Program-made: the position numbers and the translations under genes
Notes under the pieces: generated by a model
The model's database searches: none
What the model saw: only the letters and a program-made list of their open reading frames with translations
Told to the model about the DNA's origin: nothing
Shown: one piece after another, positions 1 through 11,660 of the stretch
Layout: every line of letters begins with the position of its first letter
Numbering within the stretch: position 1 is the first letter of the stretch
From: Hysterangium stoloniferum
Taxonomy: Eukaryota > Basidiomycota > Agaricomycetes > Hysterangiales > Hysterangiaceae
Assembly (NCBI GenBank): GCA_015178975.1
Contig: WHVD01000002.1
Location: 930,001 to 994,000, forward strand
Reading direction: 5' to 3'
DNA: 64,000 bases

Positions 1-276
1 ATTGACAGATCCATTTCAAAGTAATACATATGTATTTAGAGGTGCCAATGATATACATATGCATGGAATGAACTATCTAAAGGTATCTATTTTTTAAAAG
101 TATTAGTGTTTCAAACTACTAATTTTTTTTATTGTCTACTTGTGTCCAGAAAGATTCTTTAGTTTGTAATGTATGAGAGAGTTTAAATCTTTCAAAAAGT
201 TTTAAAAACCAAATTATGTTTGAATCACATCCCAGATGTTTAAATGACCTTTAGAGTATATTAGAATTTGGTATAC

Positions 277-1787
277 TTAAAAGTTTTCAGATATCCTCCA
301 ATGATGCAGTTCAAATGACACTTGTTTTGTAGTTGGAATAATTTTTATTTGAGGGGTGAATGCCAGCTCTCCTGCTGATGGTCCTGCAATGATCTTTACT
401 TGAAGTACTCTGTGAGTCATTTGTATTAACCACAGTCTTGTTCCATTAAAGAGTCCTTGTCCTGGATCCAAATTATGAAGAAGCATCAATGGACTCCAGG
501 TTTCAAATGCAATTGACTTGGTGACAATCCTCCAAAGTTGATTCAGTTTAAGTACTCAGGAGGATATAATGTCAGACATTATATCATTGCCTCCATCTTT
601 GACACTGTCTGCACTGTAGTAGGTTTGCCCAATCCCTGAATCATTGATTCAATCTACATCTGAATTTTGAGAACAAAGAATAGCCTGCTCCAATAAAAAC
701 TCCATCAGTAAGAACCTCAGGATCATGTATGTTTGGATAAATAGTTGAGACTAAATTATCCACTGTTGGTCCACATAGCATGTGTTCAGGGACTTCATAT
801 GATCAAGAAGTATGTCCTTTCCATGTCCAATATCCAAAAGCCACTGAACAAAAACAGCACTCTCTTGATCATAGGATTTACATACATATTCTCAGTCAAA
901 AAAAGAATCTTGACATTGTTCCAAAGGTGAGCCCATGAGATACATGCACCAATAATATATTCATTGAATCTTTAGGAATCACAGGCAATGTTGAAAGTTA
1001 CTACCCCATGCTACTGTAATACCTCCAAAATAAATGACCTTGGTAAGCATATCTCTAAGGCTCTGATCTACTGCCTCACAGGCAAAGCAATTCTGCATTA
1101 GAACCTCATCCCAAATAATAAGGCTGACCTCTTTCATTAGATTGGCCTTATCTGAGCCTTTCTTCATTGTACAGATGGATTTCTCATCAACCTCAAGGGG
1201 AATTTGAAACATGCTGTGAGATGTCTGCCCACCACTCAGAATAAGTGAAGCAATCCCAGAGGAAGCAACACAGAGTACAATGAGTCCTTTCCCTCTGCAG
1301 GTATGTGTCAAAGTATTCCACACAATTAATTTTCCAGTACCCCCAGGTCCATTCAAAAAGAAAAGTTTTCCATCTACTCCAGTTTCATGCCTTGCAATGA
1401 CCACATCCATAATTTCATTGTATGCAACTCTCTGGCCCTCATTCAACTTTTCAATATTCATATCTACTTTCATTTGCTCAGTTGTCTGGTCATAAGCCCT
1501 CTGTTCATTGATTAATCAATTTCCCACACTCTCTTCCCCTGACTCTGTATATTGAGGCATATGAGGGTACTCTGAGAGTGGTTTCCCACTTTTACAAGAA
1601 TTTCATCAAGCTTAAAGAGGCCAAAGTCATGGACTGTCTCATCAGATGGGTCTGGCTGATGAAGATGTATCTGAAGAATGTATTTCAAGTTATCACAAAT
1701 GTCTGCTTTGAATCCATGCCAGAGTGCAGCTGGATCAGAAGAAAGGCATTGGCTGAGAATAATAGAAAACATTCTCCATAATTGAGC
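277..1787 (-). pseudogene. Helitron RepHel, C-terminal PIF1-type helicase part (decayed)
   Basis: On the minus strand the reading runs from about 1787 down to 277. The helicase core at 979-1473 has a Walker A (GPGGTGK), then a Walker B-like IIWDE; the later GDFRQ-type motif is corrupted to SNFQH and followed by a stop. Between 978 and 490 the match continues through stops and frameshifts (pieces such as QWLLDIGHG, NSDVD, YYSADSV are readable). At 277-489 the segment around NLDPGQGLFNGTRL and GELAF is the usual block before the last helicase motifs. The final TINKSQGQ block is absent here; an equivalent piece lies at 18693-18899 on the other strand. The part at 1512-1772 (DPAALWHGFKADICDNL) is the region just upstream of the helicase. 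Helitron RepHel proteins drive rolling-circle transposition; this copy cannot be functional. Confidence 0.85.
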
Positions 1788-1792
1788 TCCAG

Positions 1793-2471
1793 TGTTAAGA
1801 ACTGGAACAGGAGTTTTGGGGAACTGATGGGGACCAAACAGAAGGACTTGGCTTCAGCTTATGTACTGCGCCCTCACAAAGGTACTTGTCAATCATCCTT
1901 AAATTTCAAATGTATAGGGTAATACTCAGTGATTGGAAACTGAGCTGTATGTGAACAGTCAGAAACTGAAGTGACAAATATTGAAGTTGATATTGAAGTT
2001 GTCAGAGACTAGAGGTGTATCTATGTAAGTCAATATTCTGATTGCTTTGTAGCTACATTACAGCTGGGTTTATATATGGGCTATTGGTGTCTCAAAATAC
2101 TAATTAAGGGAAAAGCATAAGTGTCCAATGGTGACAAAATAAACTTGACTAAGAACAGAAAATTTACAATAAAGTTAGAGGCTATGATCAACCGAGGGCA
2201 GTAACTACAAAAAAGGAAACAGTCCATGAGTTACAGGTATATATATGGGCATATGTGAAATGGATCATCAAAAGGATAAAAGGACATATCAAAGTATAAC
2301 CAGATAGTATGAGTATAACTTGACAGAGTTGTAAGTGGTGTTGATCACCATGAAAGTATACATCAGTGTTGAGTATACTGATGGTTGCCAATATGAGGAC
2401 ATGAACAATAACTTGGTGTTGTAAGCTGGTAGTATTGTCAGTTACCTTTGGGTTGCAACACGGTCATAACA
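1793..2471 (-). repeat. Solo LTR (family C) in the Helitron, TSD TCCAG
   Basis: The 679-bp segment reads TGTTAAGAACTGG at its left end and ends GTCATAACA, so in its own orientation (minus) it starts TGTTATGAC and ends TTAACA. It is flanked by a perfect 5-bp direct repeat TCCAG at 1788-1792 and 2472-2476. The Helitron coding match resumes on both sides. It carries the box GGCTTCAGCTTAT..TGCGCCCTCAC (about 1850-1877), shared with other LTR families of the window. No internal coding region is present, so it is a solo LTR left by recombination. Confidence 0.85.
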
Positions 2472-3862
2472 TCCAGTCTGCATAGCCTCTGCCTCTTGAA
2501 GACACAACTTTCATTCTTTACCATCTTCAAGTAGACAACATACCATGCAGGGTGCTTGAAATGAAGGCATAGGTCCTGAGATCTTCAAAAGAAGTTGCCC
2601 CTTTGACAGCAGTGAGCAAAGTACAGAAGAAAAATCTTGGGCCACTTGAGGGTCCTGCAAAATAAATATGTCCAATGGCAAATCCTGTTACAACTGGAAA
2701 TCCCACCGGACTCCGGGCACTAACTGATACGCACCCACGCCCTACATGCACCCATTATCAGTTTACCGGAATTCCCACCAGACTCCGTACATCATACTCG
2801 TCTACATTCATCTTCGTTACGTTGTGTTTCAGTCACCAGAAAACCCACCGGACTCCATCTCTGTCTATGTCCGACCTCGTCCCACGCATCAGTCACTGGA
2901 CCCCGCTCAGAATACCCATCATCCTTCTAACCGAGCCCCATTCCCGTTTTAGTCAAATGACCTGTCATGATTCAGACTCCACTCCTGCTCCATTTCCCAT
3001 TATGGTTTATGATTTGTCACTATTCAGACTCCGCTCCATTCCGTTCCGTTCCTAACACCAATTTAGTGTTTATTATTCCTGTTTTATGTTTTGCTCATTT
3101 CGTTTCATTATTACTGGATTCAGTATGACATTTACTCCACGGTCTATTTAAACTGGCAGATGTTGTACATACAATCCAGTCAGAAAATCAGCTTAGATTC
3201 CCCCCAGTAATCTAATACATTTTCCACTCTAAACTCCTACTTGAATTACACCGCTCACACTAGTCGGAGCCCATGGGCTCCGGCGCATCTATCTCTCTCA
3301 CCGCTCACAACCTCTCGACCCACGACCTCCGACCTACAACCTCTCGACCACGACCCCTGCCCAGACTCCCCGGGATTCCCATCCACCTCTCTGAAATTGG
3401 ACAACACGATCTAGTGAGGGTGCAGCCTATAAGCTGAAGCCAAGTCCTACCGGATATTCAGTGGGTTTCTCCGGAGACCCACCCTGCACATATCCTAACA
3501 AATCCCCTTTTCCTTGTATTCCATTTTCTGCTTTTTTTTTTTGAATTCCACGTGAAAAATTCCAGAAACCCAACATAGTAAATTGAGTTGGCTGCTTGAC
3601 CATTAAGGCCTATTACATTAGTCTTAAGGTATGCCATCAACTTAGTCTTGGAACAATGGGTAGCATCCAAGGCCTCTTCTGGACCTTCCATGCCATCAAA
3701 GATAACTGACTGTTGATTCTCTAAATGTACAGGGAGGGCTATTACAGCAGGTATTTGAGTATGTATCTTGTTTTCCAAAAGTGTCCAAAAGGCTTCATGT
3801 GCACTGACATAGTGGGCATCAATATATTGCTGAATTTCATCCTTGTTCTTTCCAAACTCCAT
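2472..3862 (-). pseudogene. Helitron RepHel, region between Rep and helicase (split by an LTR)
   Basis: Two minus-strand pieces of the same Helitron protein flank a solo LTR: 3501-3862 (motifs DEIQQYIDAHYVSAHEAFW, VIALPVHLENQQ, EFFTWN, RKWNTRKRG) and about 2472-2685 (motifs FAGPSSGPRFF, LLTAVKGATSFEDLRT). In intact RepHel proteins these segments are contiguous: the phrase running from RKW..R through the glycine-rich GPSSGPRF block to TSFEDLRT. Removing the LTR at 2686-3500 and one copy of its 5-bp target site joins them. An open frame runs from 3862 into the LTR to 3458, but its last residues are LTR sequence, not Helitron protein. Confidence 0.85.
2686..3500 (+). repeat. Solo LTR (family A), TSD AATCC
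   Basis: 815 bp starting TGTTACAACTGG and ending CATATCCTAACA. The flanking 5-bp repeat AATCC (2681-2685 and 3501-3505) is perfect. Closely related copies lie at 13814-15698 (interrupted) and 21255-22058, with fragments at 19571-20101 and 22757-23124. It contains a promoter-like stretch (GTCTATTTAAACTGG, about 3140-3155) and the shared box GTGCAGCCTATAAGCTGAAGCCAAG at about 3421-3446, roughly 60 bp before the LTR end. Confidence 0.9.
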
Positions 3863-4375
3863 TGTTGTACAATCATGTCCTTTTCATATATACTGGTGAA
3901 TATATTTATTGGAGAAAATATTAAAAGTCATCTCAACATTAATATGACATTCCAGAATGAGAAGAAGGGCAGCACAGTAAGGAACAACATTTTGATTGTC
4001 CAACTTATGACTTCTGACTTTATGTTTTCTGCCATCATTTATACAGTGGTACTTTGAATAGCCATCTTCATTAATACTTGTAGATTAATGAAGGGCTTGG
4101 GAAAATGCTTTGTGCATTTGTTATCTTCGATATATTTTTCACCACATACATGAGTCATGAGCTCAGATACCAACTTGTAAAGCTATGGGTGCTTGTCTTG
4201 ATCTGGAAACTCTGCAGATATCTTAGAATCAACTTCTGCAGGAGTCCAAAGCTTTTCTCCATCTTCAAACCATATGACATGTATGAGGCAGTCCACACTT
4301 CTGAAATTCAATGGTATGGATATGGGCAACTGTTTTGCCAAGGATATTCTTCTTCATAATGAGGTGAAACAATGA
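3863..4375 (-). pseudogene. Helitron RepHel, HUH replication-initiator part
   Basis: Reading the minus strand from 4375 gives ILGKTVAHIHTIEFQKCGLPH, then after a 1-nt shift HVIWFEDGEKLWTPAEV and ISAEFPDQDKHP, followed by KCTKHFPKPF, CHINVEM and KYIHQYI-stop-KGHD. These are the Rep domain blocks of Helitrons: the HUH (H-x-H) metal-binding motif after GLP, and the Tyr-containing KY..KYIYKG motif. The frameshift lies inside the H-x-H motif, and an in-frame TGA stands where the last tyrosine codon of the KYIYKG block is expected. A TAG also interrupts the stretch after DKHP. The element is dead as a replicase. Confidence 0.75.
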
Positions 4376-5730
4376 AAATTGCAAAAGGAAAACAATGAAC
4401 GATGTGCAATATAGGGGGCAACAGGTGATGACAGACACTGATAATGAATACTGCAGTGCATGTGAGGGGGCATGGTCATGAAAACAGATATAAAATGAAC
4501 AAGTAAAGCAAAACCTAAAACAAGACTGTTGATATTCATCCAGACTTACACTCCTCTCTATTCAGAACCTGAAAACCTGGATACAGGCACAGTTCACAAA
4601 GAGTGAGAAATAGCAGATTTGTGAAACCAAACAAATGGTCTGGAGTGCATGGCAGATCCAGGCTTACACCCCTCCCTGATCAAAATAGACAATATTCCCA
4701 ACAACGAAGTTGGAAGACATGTCAATCCCTAACAGCAGATGAGTTGTGGATTGACAAACACTATGGTAGATGAAATCAATACAATGGTGAAAATGAAGAT
4801 AATAGAGATCTGGGAAATTGCTGTGGCTTCTATTGTGGTGCTGGAATAGAATGATAGAGGCTAGAGTCAATCTCAAATGGCACTGAGATTGGATTGACAA
4901 AGGAACTGAATGAGTGGGTCCTGGACTGAGTCAATATCCCAGTTTTGTGAATAAGACAAAGTGTAGGATAGGGTGATTTTCGACAATGGGAATAACCTGT
5001 GTACTGGGGTTACGAGTTGTGGTCAACATTGAGTGGCAGTGGCAGTAGTGATGGTAACTGTGACAATCATGATGGACATCACAAAATAGGCACAGGTGTG
5101 GGCCAAGCATGGGATGGTTCAATTGGTTCAACAATAATGTTGTATGACCAGCAGTGATGAGTGCAATACTGAAAATGAGTGTGGGTGCAAGTGCAAGTGC
5201 AGGTGCAAGTGCAGGTGCAGGTGTGACTGCAGGTGTACATAACTGCAAGTGCAACTGCAAGTGTGGCATGAAATTGAAGTTATGATTGCGAGGCAATGTG
5301 AAAATGGCAATGAGACAATGACAGTGAAGGTGGAAGTGAAACACAGAGTTGGAGCTATGATTCTTGGACAAGTTTCAACAGTGGGTGATGTTGAAGATAG
5401 ATAATGTTTGCAGATGTGATGACTTGAATTTTATGTTGAGCAAGGGTGAGAGCAGTATGATGATTCCTGATTGGGAGAGTCGAATGAGGATGTCGGATAA
5501 AAAATGAGTGGATGCAAATGAGTTGAAGGTGACGTGTTTGCATTGTTGGAAAAGGAAAGTCAATATCAAAAAAAAGTGAAATGCTGCTGTCTAATGCAGC
5601 CTTACATTGGCATCGGTCCAAATGTTGATAGGATGAAACTGTATTCCTCAAGAATGGTGAGTATGATACACAATGATAACAGTAAGTAAAAATGATTTAC
5701 TAAAAATGATACTACATGCATCTGTGATAA
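4376..5730. other. Unidentified insert inside the Helitron gene
   Basis: The Helitron protein match is lost between about 5730 and 4376 although only about 120 residues of protein should be missing there, so roughly 1 kb is extra. No transposase, LTR ends or target duplication could be identified. The segment includes a low-complexity stretch of GTGCAAGTGCAGGT units (about 5180-5260) and several copies of a short CAGRCTTACAYT phrase (near 4541, 4656, 5597, 5755). Open frames on the minus strand are poly-(LH) low complexity and are not credible genes. Confidence 0.4.
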
Positions 5731-6660
5731 TGTATTCAGTATGTATGTCATAAGCCACCAGGCTTACATTGCTGGCAGTATAAATCTACTTCCAATTTCA
5801 TTTGGCTCAGGTTGCTGGTTATTACATAGCCTGTACTGTGATGGCATCAACTATCTGATAGTACATTTCAGCCTGTAAAGTGCTTTGATTGAGTCTTATC
5901 CTTTGCTCTGCTGCTGCCCATCTACAATATATTGCTGAAGCAGCTTTCTTCCCCTCAGAATTGTTGTTGCTTCACCAATTATTTGAAAGAGTCAAAAAGC
6001 ATAATATTGTATCTGGGAGACCTTTGTCTGCTTTTCTTCTTCTGCTTATCCTCTGTCACTTGTTCAGCTTGTTCAGTTCAAGTTCTTCAGTAATTCCTTG
6101 CACCTCATCCTGCTCCATAGCTGGCTCAGGAGGTGGCATAGCATCATCAACTGGTATATTTATTTTCTCAGGTGGGAGGAGGAATAACCACCTCTGGAAA
6201 TTCAGATACTATCTTCCCAGGAGCTGGTTCAAAGACTTCTGTGTCTGGAGCAATCTCAGCAGGGAGTGGTTCATTTGCATAGGGAATATCCCAGCTCCAG
6301 CCTCACTCTCCTCTTGAAAAGAATAGCACATAATGTAGTGGGGCATATAAAGGATTAGTTTCAAATATTATTTTAAATTCTCCACCCTGATAATTAAGCA
6401 CAATGTCCCTTCTGTCAGTACAAGTGCCATCCCCCGGAAGGATGGCTGCCAACTCATCCCCTGTTGTAATGTTGTATAGTCTTGGATCTGTATGTGCCTT
6501 ATATGTCAGCCTGCCCTGTAGCAAAGGAGTGATTGGGTGGTCTCTCAGATGTGTCATGGCCTGTTTATAGATGTGAACAAAAGGATTAAATTTTAACATC
6601 ATATCCTGTAATCCAGAAAGCATTGATTCTTTTGTCCTGGTTGGGTGCATACCTATTCTC
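5731..6660 (-). pseudogene. Helitron RepHel, N-terminal Helitron_like_N part
   Basis: The frame at 6303-6650 reads LQDMMLKFNPFVHIYKQA, then YNITTGDELAAILPGDG, RDIVLNYQGGEFK and YAPLHYVLFFSRGE. This is the standard Helitron_like_N domain (NP..F..A, RYN.P...E.A.I., RDI, YdpL.YpLLFP.G). Downstream on the same strand a degraded match continues with IQYYAF, RGKKAASAIY and IRLNQSTLQAEMYYQIVDAI, interrupted by several stops. The spacing fits the 5' half of the same element as the pieces at 277-4375. Confidence 0.8.
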
Positions 6661-7448
6661 TAATGCAACATCTGCTTCATAAAAGTAGAGGTAAGCATAG
6701 GAAGGGGTTGACCCTCATTAGGGATCAGAGCAACATGATTATGTCTAAGTTCCCCATGGAGCTTAAAGACATAAGGACCATGTTCCCCATCAAACACCCA
6801 GGGAAGTAAATACTAAAACAGAATTATATGCCTGGATATTTTTTTATAAAACTCTTTAGAATCTACATCTTCAGGATTCTCTAGTAAATGATGTAATGGT
6901 TGAAGGACATCTTCAAGTATAAGTAATCTGATCTTTCCAGATAGACAACAACCTCCAAAAAAGGATTGTTATTAGAGGAATGGTGAAGATGTTCTGTCAT
7001 CCAATGTAGTGCATTGCATTTTGAACACATTACACTCATTGCTCCCAGATAATGGTATTAATACATATTTCATTGGCATTGAACTTGAAAGGCTGTTGTT
7101 ATCAGCCTCATTTGGTCAACACAGACAGGACTAAATTTTCTTTATTTTAATAGCAGTATGATACAAGATGAATGTGAGGCTCCCTAGGGAAGAGTGGGAA
7201 AGTATTTTATGGTTGAAAAGATTCCCCTCTTATCACTGTAGAATGTATACTTATATATCTGCTTGGAACAATAAGATTGTGGTAACAAAAGGTGTCTGAA
7301 GGCAAGGAAGATGTGGCAGGAAAAGGAGAACAAAGGTTGATGGGAGAACAATTGTCAAGGGTAATTGAGTGGCAGCACAAGGAATGCTTGAGTAGTCGAA
7401 CAAAGGGAGTGATTGGGAATGGTGGTGTATGTGTCAAGTAGTGATTGG
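6661..7448. other. No recognisable gene
   Basis: A 5' extension of the Helitron may cover part of this stretch, but I see no further conserved blocks, LTR ends or tRNA signals. Confidence 0.4.
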
Positions 7449-8035
7449 CAAGGCCCGGCCTCAGGCCATGGGCTGGCTGAGCCAGGCCCAGCCATACTTA
7501 GGCTGTCCACCCTGGGCCCAGCCTGAGATATTTTAAGCCCAGGCCAGGCTGCCAGGCTGCGGCCTGCTAGTGGCCCCACAAGGTAAGGACAAGGTACCGC
7601 ATGGTCAAGGATTGTCAGATTGTCTTCTGTCCACCATTCAATTTCTGTTCCAACCCCCTTGTACACAATGCTGCCAAAGTCAAAACCTTGCCTGAGACAG
7701 CCAAGTAAGTCCCCAGGGCACTCAGCATGGATCCATATGATGAACCGAGTGCTCTGTGATTCAAATAACATTGAATTGAGGCAACTTCCACCAAGTTTAG
7801 TAGTTGAATCGTCTTCCACATGCCCTGGGCCAGCTGATGTGCCCACTGCTGAAATGGCATCAAAACATTTATTGAAACATAGCCTACCAATAGACGAGAG
7901 TGTATGTGAAACAGGACCTGAGAAAAAAAATCAAGTTGGCTATCACTGCTACTGTCAATGGTGTGTTTTTTGAAATTCAAATATATTTAAGACAAATAAT
8001 ATAATCTACTTAAATATTGTTTCAGTCTCAGATGC
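7449..8035 (+). mobile_element. hAT element 5' region (GC-rich terminus)
   Basis: A GC-rich block beginning AAGGCCCGGCCTCAGGCC lies directly upstream of a hAT transposase reading frame. The same block, in opposite orientation, occurs at about 34976-35172, next to the same N-terminal coding phrase. This fits the terminal region of one hAT family, with one copy here and a shortened inverted copy near 35 kb. Exact terminal inverted repeats and an 8-bp target duplication were not resolved. Confidence 0.5.
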
Positions 8036-9560
8036 CCCAGTGGGTAAGGATGTGACATGGATGGAATTGAAGAGATTGGAGAGGAAATGATGAAGAATAA
8101 AAATAAGACCAGAGATATAGATCATTTCTTTCATGCCCCTGGCACCATTAATGGAAAAAAAAAGAAGAAAATGCAAAAATTGTCAGTGAGTACATCACAG
8201 CTACATTTTTAATTAAATAACTCAAAATTTTTTCAGTGACAGCTCAATTACTAATGAGGTGACAACTTTGCACTGACATCTTGAATCGAATCACACAGTA
8301 TGTAAACTTTATGATATCTCTTTATCAATTATAAATTTTAATTATATGGTGACAGGGTGCTTATGTTAAATGGGTTAAAGAGACACCTGGAACAACAAAC
8401 AAACTCCCAAAGCATCTCTTAAAAATGAGAGAAGAAATATTGACTCAGTCCAGCATCACTGACCATTTCAAACCAGTTGGCCCAGCTAAAAATGTTATTC
8501 TATACTCAGATGAGGATTTTAAGCAGGCAGCTTTGGAGTGGTTAATTGAGACAGATCAAGTATGTTATTACATCATTATATCTTTACTTTATTGAGCAAT
8601 AACATTGATTGTCAAAGCCAATTCAAGCCTTGAATCATCCAAAATTTAAAGAAATGATTAATATTGCTTCCTGTGCCAAGAATGGGGTAAAGATTCCTGC
8701 ACAAAAGGCTACCCAGGAAGGAATTATATCACTTTTTAGGCAACACTTACTTGATATCAAGGAGAGAATAAATGTGTGTCTTAGTTTCTTTTTAAATATC
8801 AAACCTTTGATCTAAAAACTTTATTTCAGGGCCCAATGGTCAAGGGCAAAGTTTCATTCACATGTGACTGCTGGCAGGCAAGTAATGCAGACTCATACTT
8901 TGCTGTCACAGCACACTGGATTGAATGGACTGATTCAAAAACATGGATCCTACAAGCCTCACTAATTGGATTTACAAAGATGAACTGCTCACACAGTGGT
9001 AAGCAGCTTGCAATGGCACTATTCAAACTTATCAGCCAGGTTGATATTATCAAAAAAGTAAGTACCCATGTATAACAATTACAACATTACAAGCCATTAT
9101 TTAATAGTTTAATAGACTGGTTGGATCACATCTGACAATGCAGCAAACAATGGCACAATGATGAGAGTTCATGGTCCTTTTTGAAGGAGCAACAGGTAAA
9201 AAATATGATTGGAAAGAACATCGGATTTGGTGAGTTTTTCATTATGTCTGTTTTATACAATACTAACATTAAATAACATTCAAATTACAGTTGTCTTGAG
9301 CATGTCATTAATTTGGCCACTCAAGCAATTATCTCAACATATTTGGGTGCTAAACACTACAACCCAGAAGCACACCTTCCGACTCAAGGCACAGGTGACA
9401 AGAAGGATGTATTGGGGATGGTTCATGCCATAGTTGTGAAGGTATGTGATAAAAGATCCATTCAGTTCACACTTATACTATCTATATACTTCAGGTTTGA
9501 AGCTCAAGCAAAAGAAAAGAACTATTTCTCAAATGGAGCTGATTCTTTGACAGAGGTCTA
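8036..9560 (+). pseudogene. hAT-family transposase, BED finger plus partial core
   Basis: Read in pieces separated by short introns: an acidic start (DMDGIEEIGEE, KNKTRDID), a BED-type zinc finger (CKNC followed by TTLH, then a TGA in the position of an arginine, then HLESNH), GAYVKWVKETPG, FKQAALEWLIETDQ, FKEMINIAS, and at 8836-9060 the core block GKVSFTCDCWQASN, YFAVTAHWI, HSGKQLAMALF. Next exons give GWITSDNAANNGTM and CLEHVINLATQAIISTYLG. These are the usual blocks of fungal hAT transposases. The C-terminal hAT dimerisation domain is not found before 9560 and the BED finger has a premature stop, so the copy is inactive. Confidence 0.75.
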
Positions 9561-10191
9561 AATGTTAAATAACAGGAAATAAGAAATTCTGATTATAGGA
9601 ATAGCTTGCCCCATATATATATATGTTCAATACAAATTATTGTATATCTTACTTCCTCTCCGTTATGGAGTTACAAGGCAATTTATTTTTGGGACCAAAG
9701 CGGAATTTTTTTATTGATTTTCAAACTCCACACTACATATCCGGAACAGCTGTAATAGGTAGTGATAGGGAAAATATATCAGATTACCTCCAATTTGGTA
9801 TATATTTACTTTGAACCAATGTGAGGGACATTCTGGTAAATTCAAGACACCAAGATCTGAACTGCAGAAGCTATGGACTCCGCTCATGATGGCCATTATG
9901 TAATTGCACCACCTTTCGATTTCTGAGAGAGCAAGCGCATCGGTACTATGAGTTTGAGAGCAATGTGGCGAGATGGTGAAGTTATACACAAAAAGTGCAT
10001 GATGGTCGTCGTAACACAAACAACACGATATAATAGGATTATGGGAAGAGGACACTCATACATGACATTGCGACAGACATCACATTATCCTGTGAACGAT
10101 GCAATATTAGTGCTAAGGAGCTCTGACAGAGAAAATTGAGATTAATCCTACGGACACGCGGTTAATTACAGGCATAGCTAGCTAAGGCCAG
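9561..10191. other. No recognisable gene
   Basis: AT-rich interval between the hAT remnant and the fold-back element. A short (TA)n tract lies at about 9612-9625. Small open frames here lack any family signature. Confidence 0.4.
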
Positions 10192-10775
10192 TGTGAACCT
10201 CATAGCTTGCTCAATAATTGACCAATTGTCTTGTAACTTAATATACATATTTTAATACTATATATGTATCTAGATATTATGATGTTATAACTCCAAAATT
10301 TGACCTACAGCATGTTTCCCAAAATTGCAGTCCATTTGAGCTTGCAAACCAATTCATGAGCCAACAGATGTGTCACTCCCAATGAGCTTGTAATATGTTG
10401 TTTTACATGTATCTAGGTAGTAAAAAATGACAGCACCTGGCTTTTGTGGTCAGAGCTAATGTGAGTGAGGTTGAAATGCATACAACTACCCTCATACAGG
10501 TTTTCAGCTGGTATTTAGGCAGCAAAAGCCAGGCATTGTCATTTTTTACTACCTAGATGCATATAAAACAACATATTACAAGCTCATTGGGAATGACACA
10601 TTTGTTGGCTCATGAATTGGTTCACAAGCTCAAATGGACTGCAATTTTGGGAAACATGCTGTAGGTCAAGTTTTGGAGTTATAACATCATAATATACGAG
10701 ATATATAGTAGTGAAATACATATATGAAGTTACAAGAGAATTGGTCAATTATTGGGGCAAGCTATGAGGTTCACA
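10192..10775. repeat. Long fold-back (MITE-like) element
   Basis: A 584-bp imperfect palindrome. The left arm starts TGTGAACCTCATAGCTTGC and the right arm ends GCAAGCTATGAGGTTCACA; the inner edges are CTAGGTAGTAAAAAATGACA and TGTCATTTTTTACTACCTAG. Arms are about 260 bp, with an unpaired centre of about 65 bp. It has no coding content. No clear target duplication is visible (left flank AAGGCCAG, right flank ACTTTCAG share only CAG). It ends about 45 bp before the 5' LTR of the neighbouring Ty3 element. Confidence 0.75.
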
Positions 10776-10821
10776 ACTTTCAGCAATATTTCCACACAAA
10801 TCTAGCGTGCGCCTTACATAA

Positions 10822-11246
10822 TGCAAAGCACTGTAATATTTAGTTTTATTTTTTTAATTTATTTTATATAATGGATTTGTACATGTCACACATATGTGCA
10901 CAATGCATGCAATGATGCATGAATGTCTGCCTATGATGTCACATGAATGTTCACACAAGGTGAATGCCTGCACACAGAATCATATTCACAGTCACATGTC
11001 AAAGGACATGTGATACATATGTGACAATAATATAAGGTTTAAACCTTATTTTAGGTTTCCTTTTAGTAAAAATACCCTAGGATGTATGTACATAGTTAGA
11101 CCCCAGTTTCAATCTCTTAGGATTTCCACTAAATACAAGTGTGATCTTCTCAAGTCATTAGAACTCATATCCCTCTACTCCTTATCCTTGTCTTATCTCT
11201 CTTTCCTTCTTTGTATTTTGGTAGCCTTGTTAGTGTTTCCCTAACA
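10822..11246 (+). repeat. 5' LTR of the chromodomain element
   Basis: Starts TGCAAAGCACTGTAATATT and ends TTTCCCTAACA. It aligns with 18085-18692: shared blocks include TTTAGTTTTATT, ATAATATAAGGTTTAAACC, CATAGTTAGACCCCAGTTTC and TCTTCTCAAGTCATTAGAAC. It is shorter than the 3' copy, which carries about 170 bp of extra TGTGATGTCA-like repeats in the middle. Confidence 0.75.
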
Positions 11247-11660
11247 GAAGATTGAAACTCTCTGAACAACTCTCCCATCTCTCTCTCTCTCAATAGCTCC
11301 TCACATCCAACTCCCCTTTCCTCCATCCTATCAACTCTCAGGCTCTGGGTACTGTCAACAAATCTCCCTTATAGTTTGTGTGACCTTAGTAGATAGGAAC
11401 ACCAACTGTTGGGACTGATCCTTGTACAAGGCAGCCTTTAGTTCTCCAGAAATATCCTGGTAGTCATCTTTGTGATTCTTGGAATAAGCCAGAGTGTTAA
11501 TAACTGAGTGTTCAGTAGTCTGCTTTTTGTTTACAATAGTCACATTAGTTAGCCCAAGGACACTTGTAGCTAGTTTTCATCTCCACACACTCCTGCCTGA
11601 GGGCAGACCAGTACACATCCTACCCTATTGGACCCCACCTCACATTTTTATATAGATACC

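Noticed and set aside
3458..3500. C-terminal end of the 134-codon Helitron-like frame
   Set aside because: This part is the tail of the family A LTR; the true Helitron sequence continues at 2685.
4931..5371. Minus-strand protein rich in His-Leu repeats
   Set aside because: Low-complexity GTGCAAGTGCAG repeats read in frame; no conserved domain.
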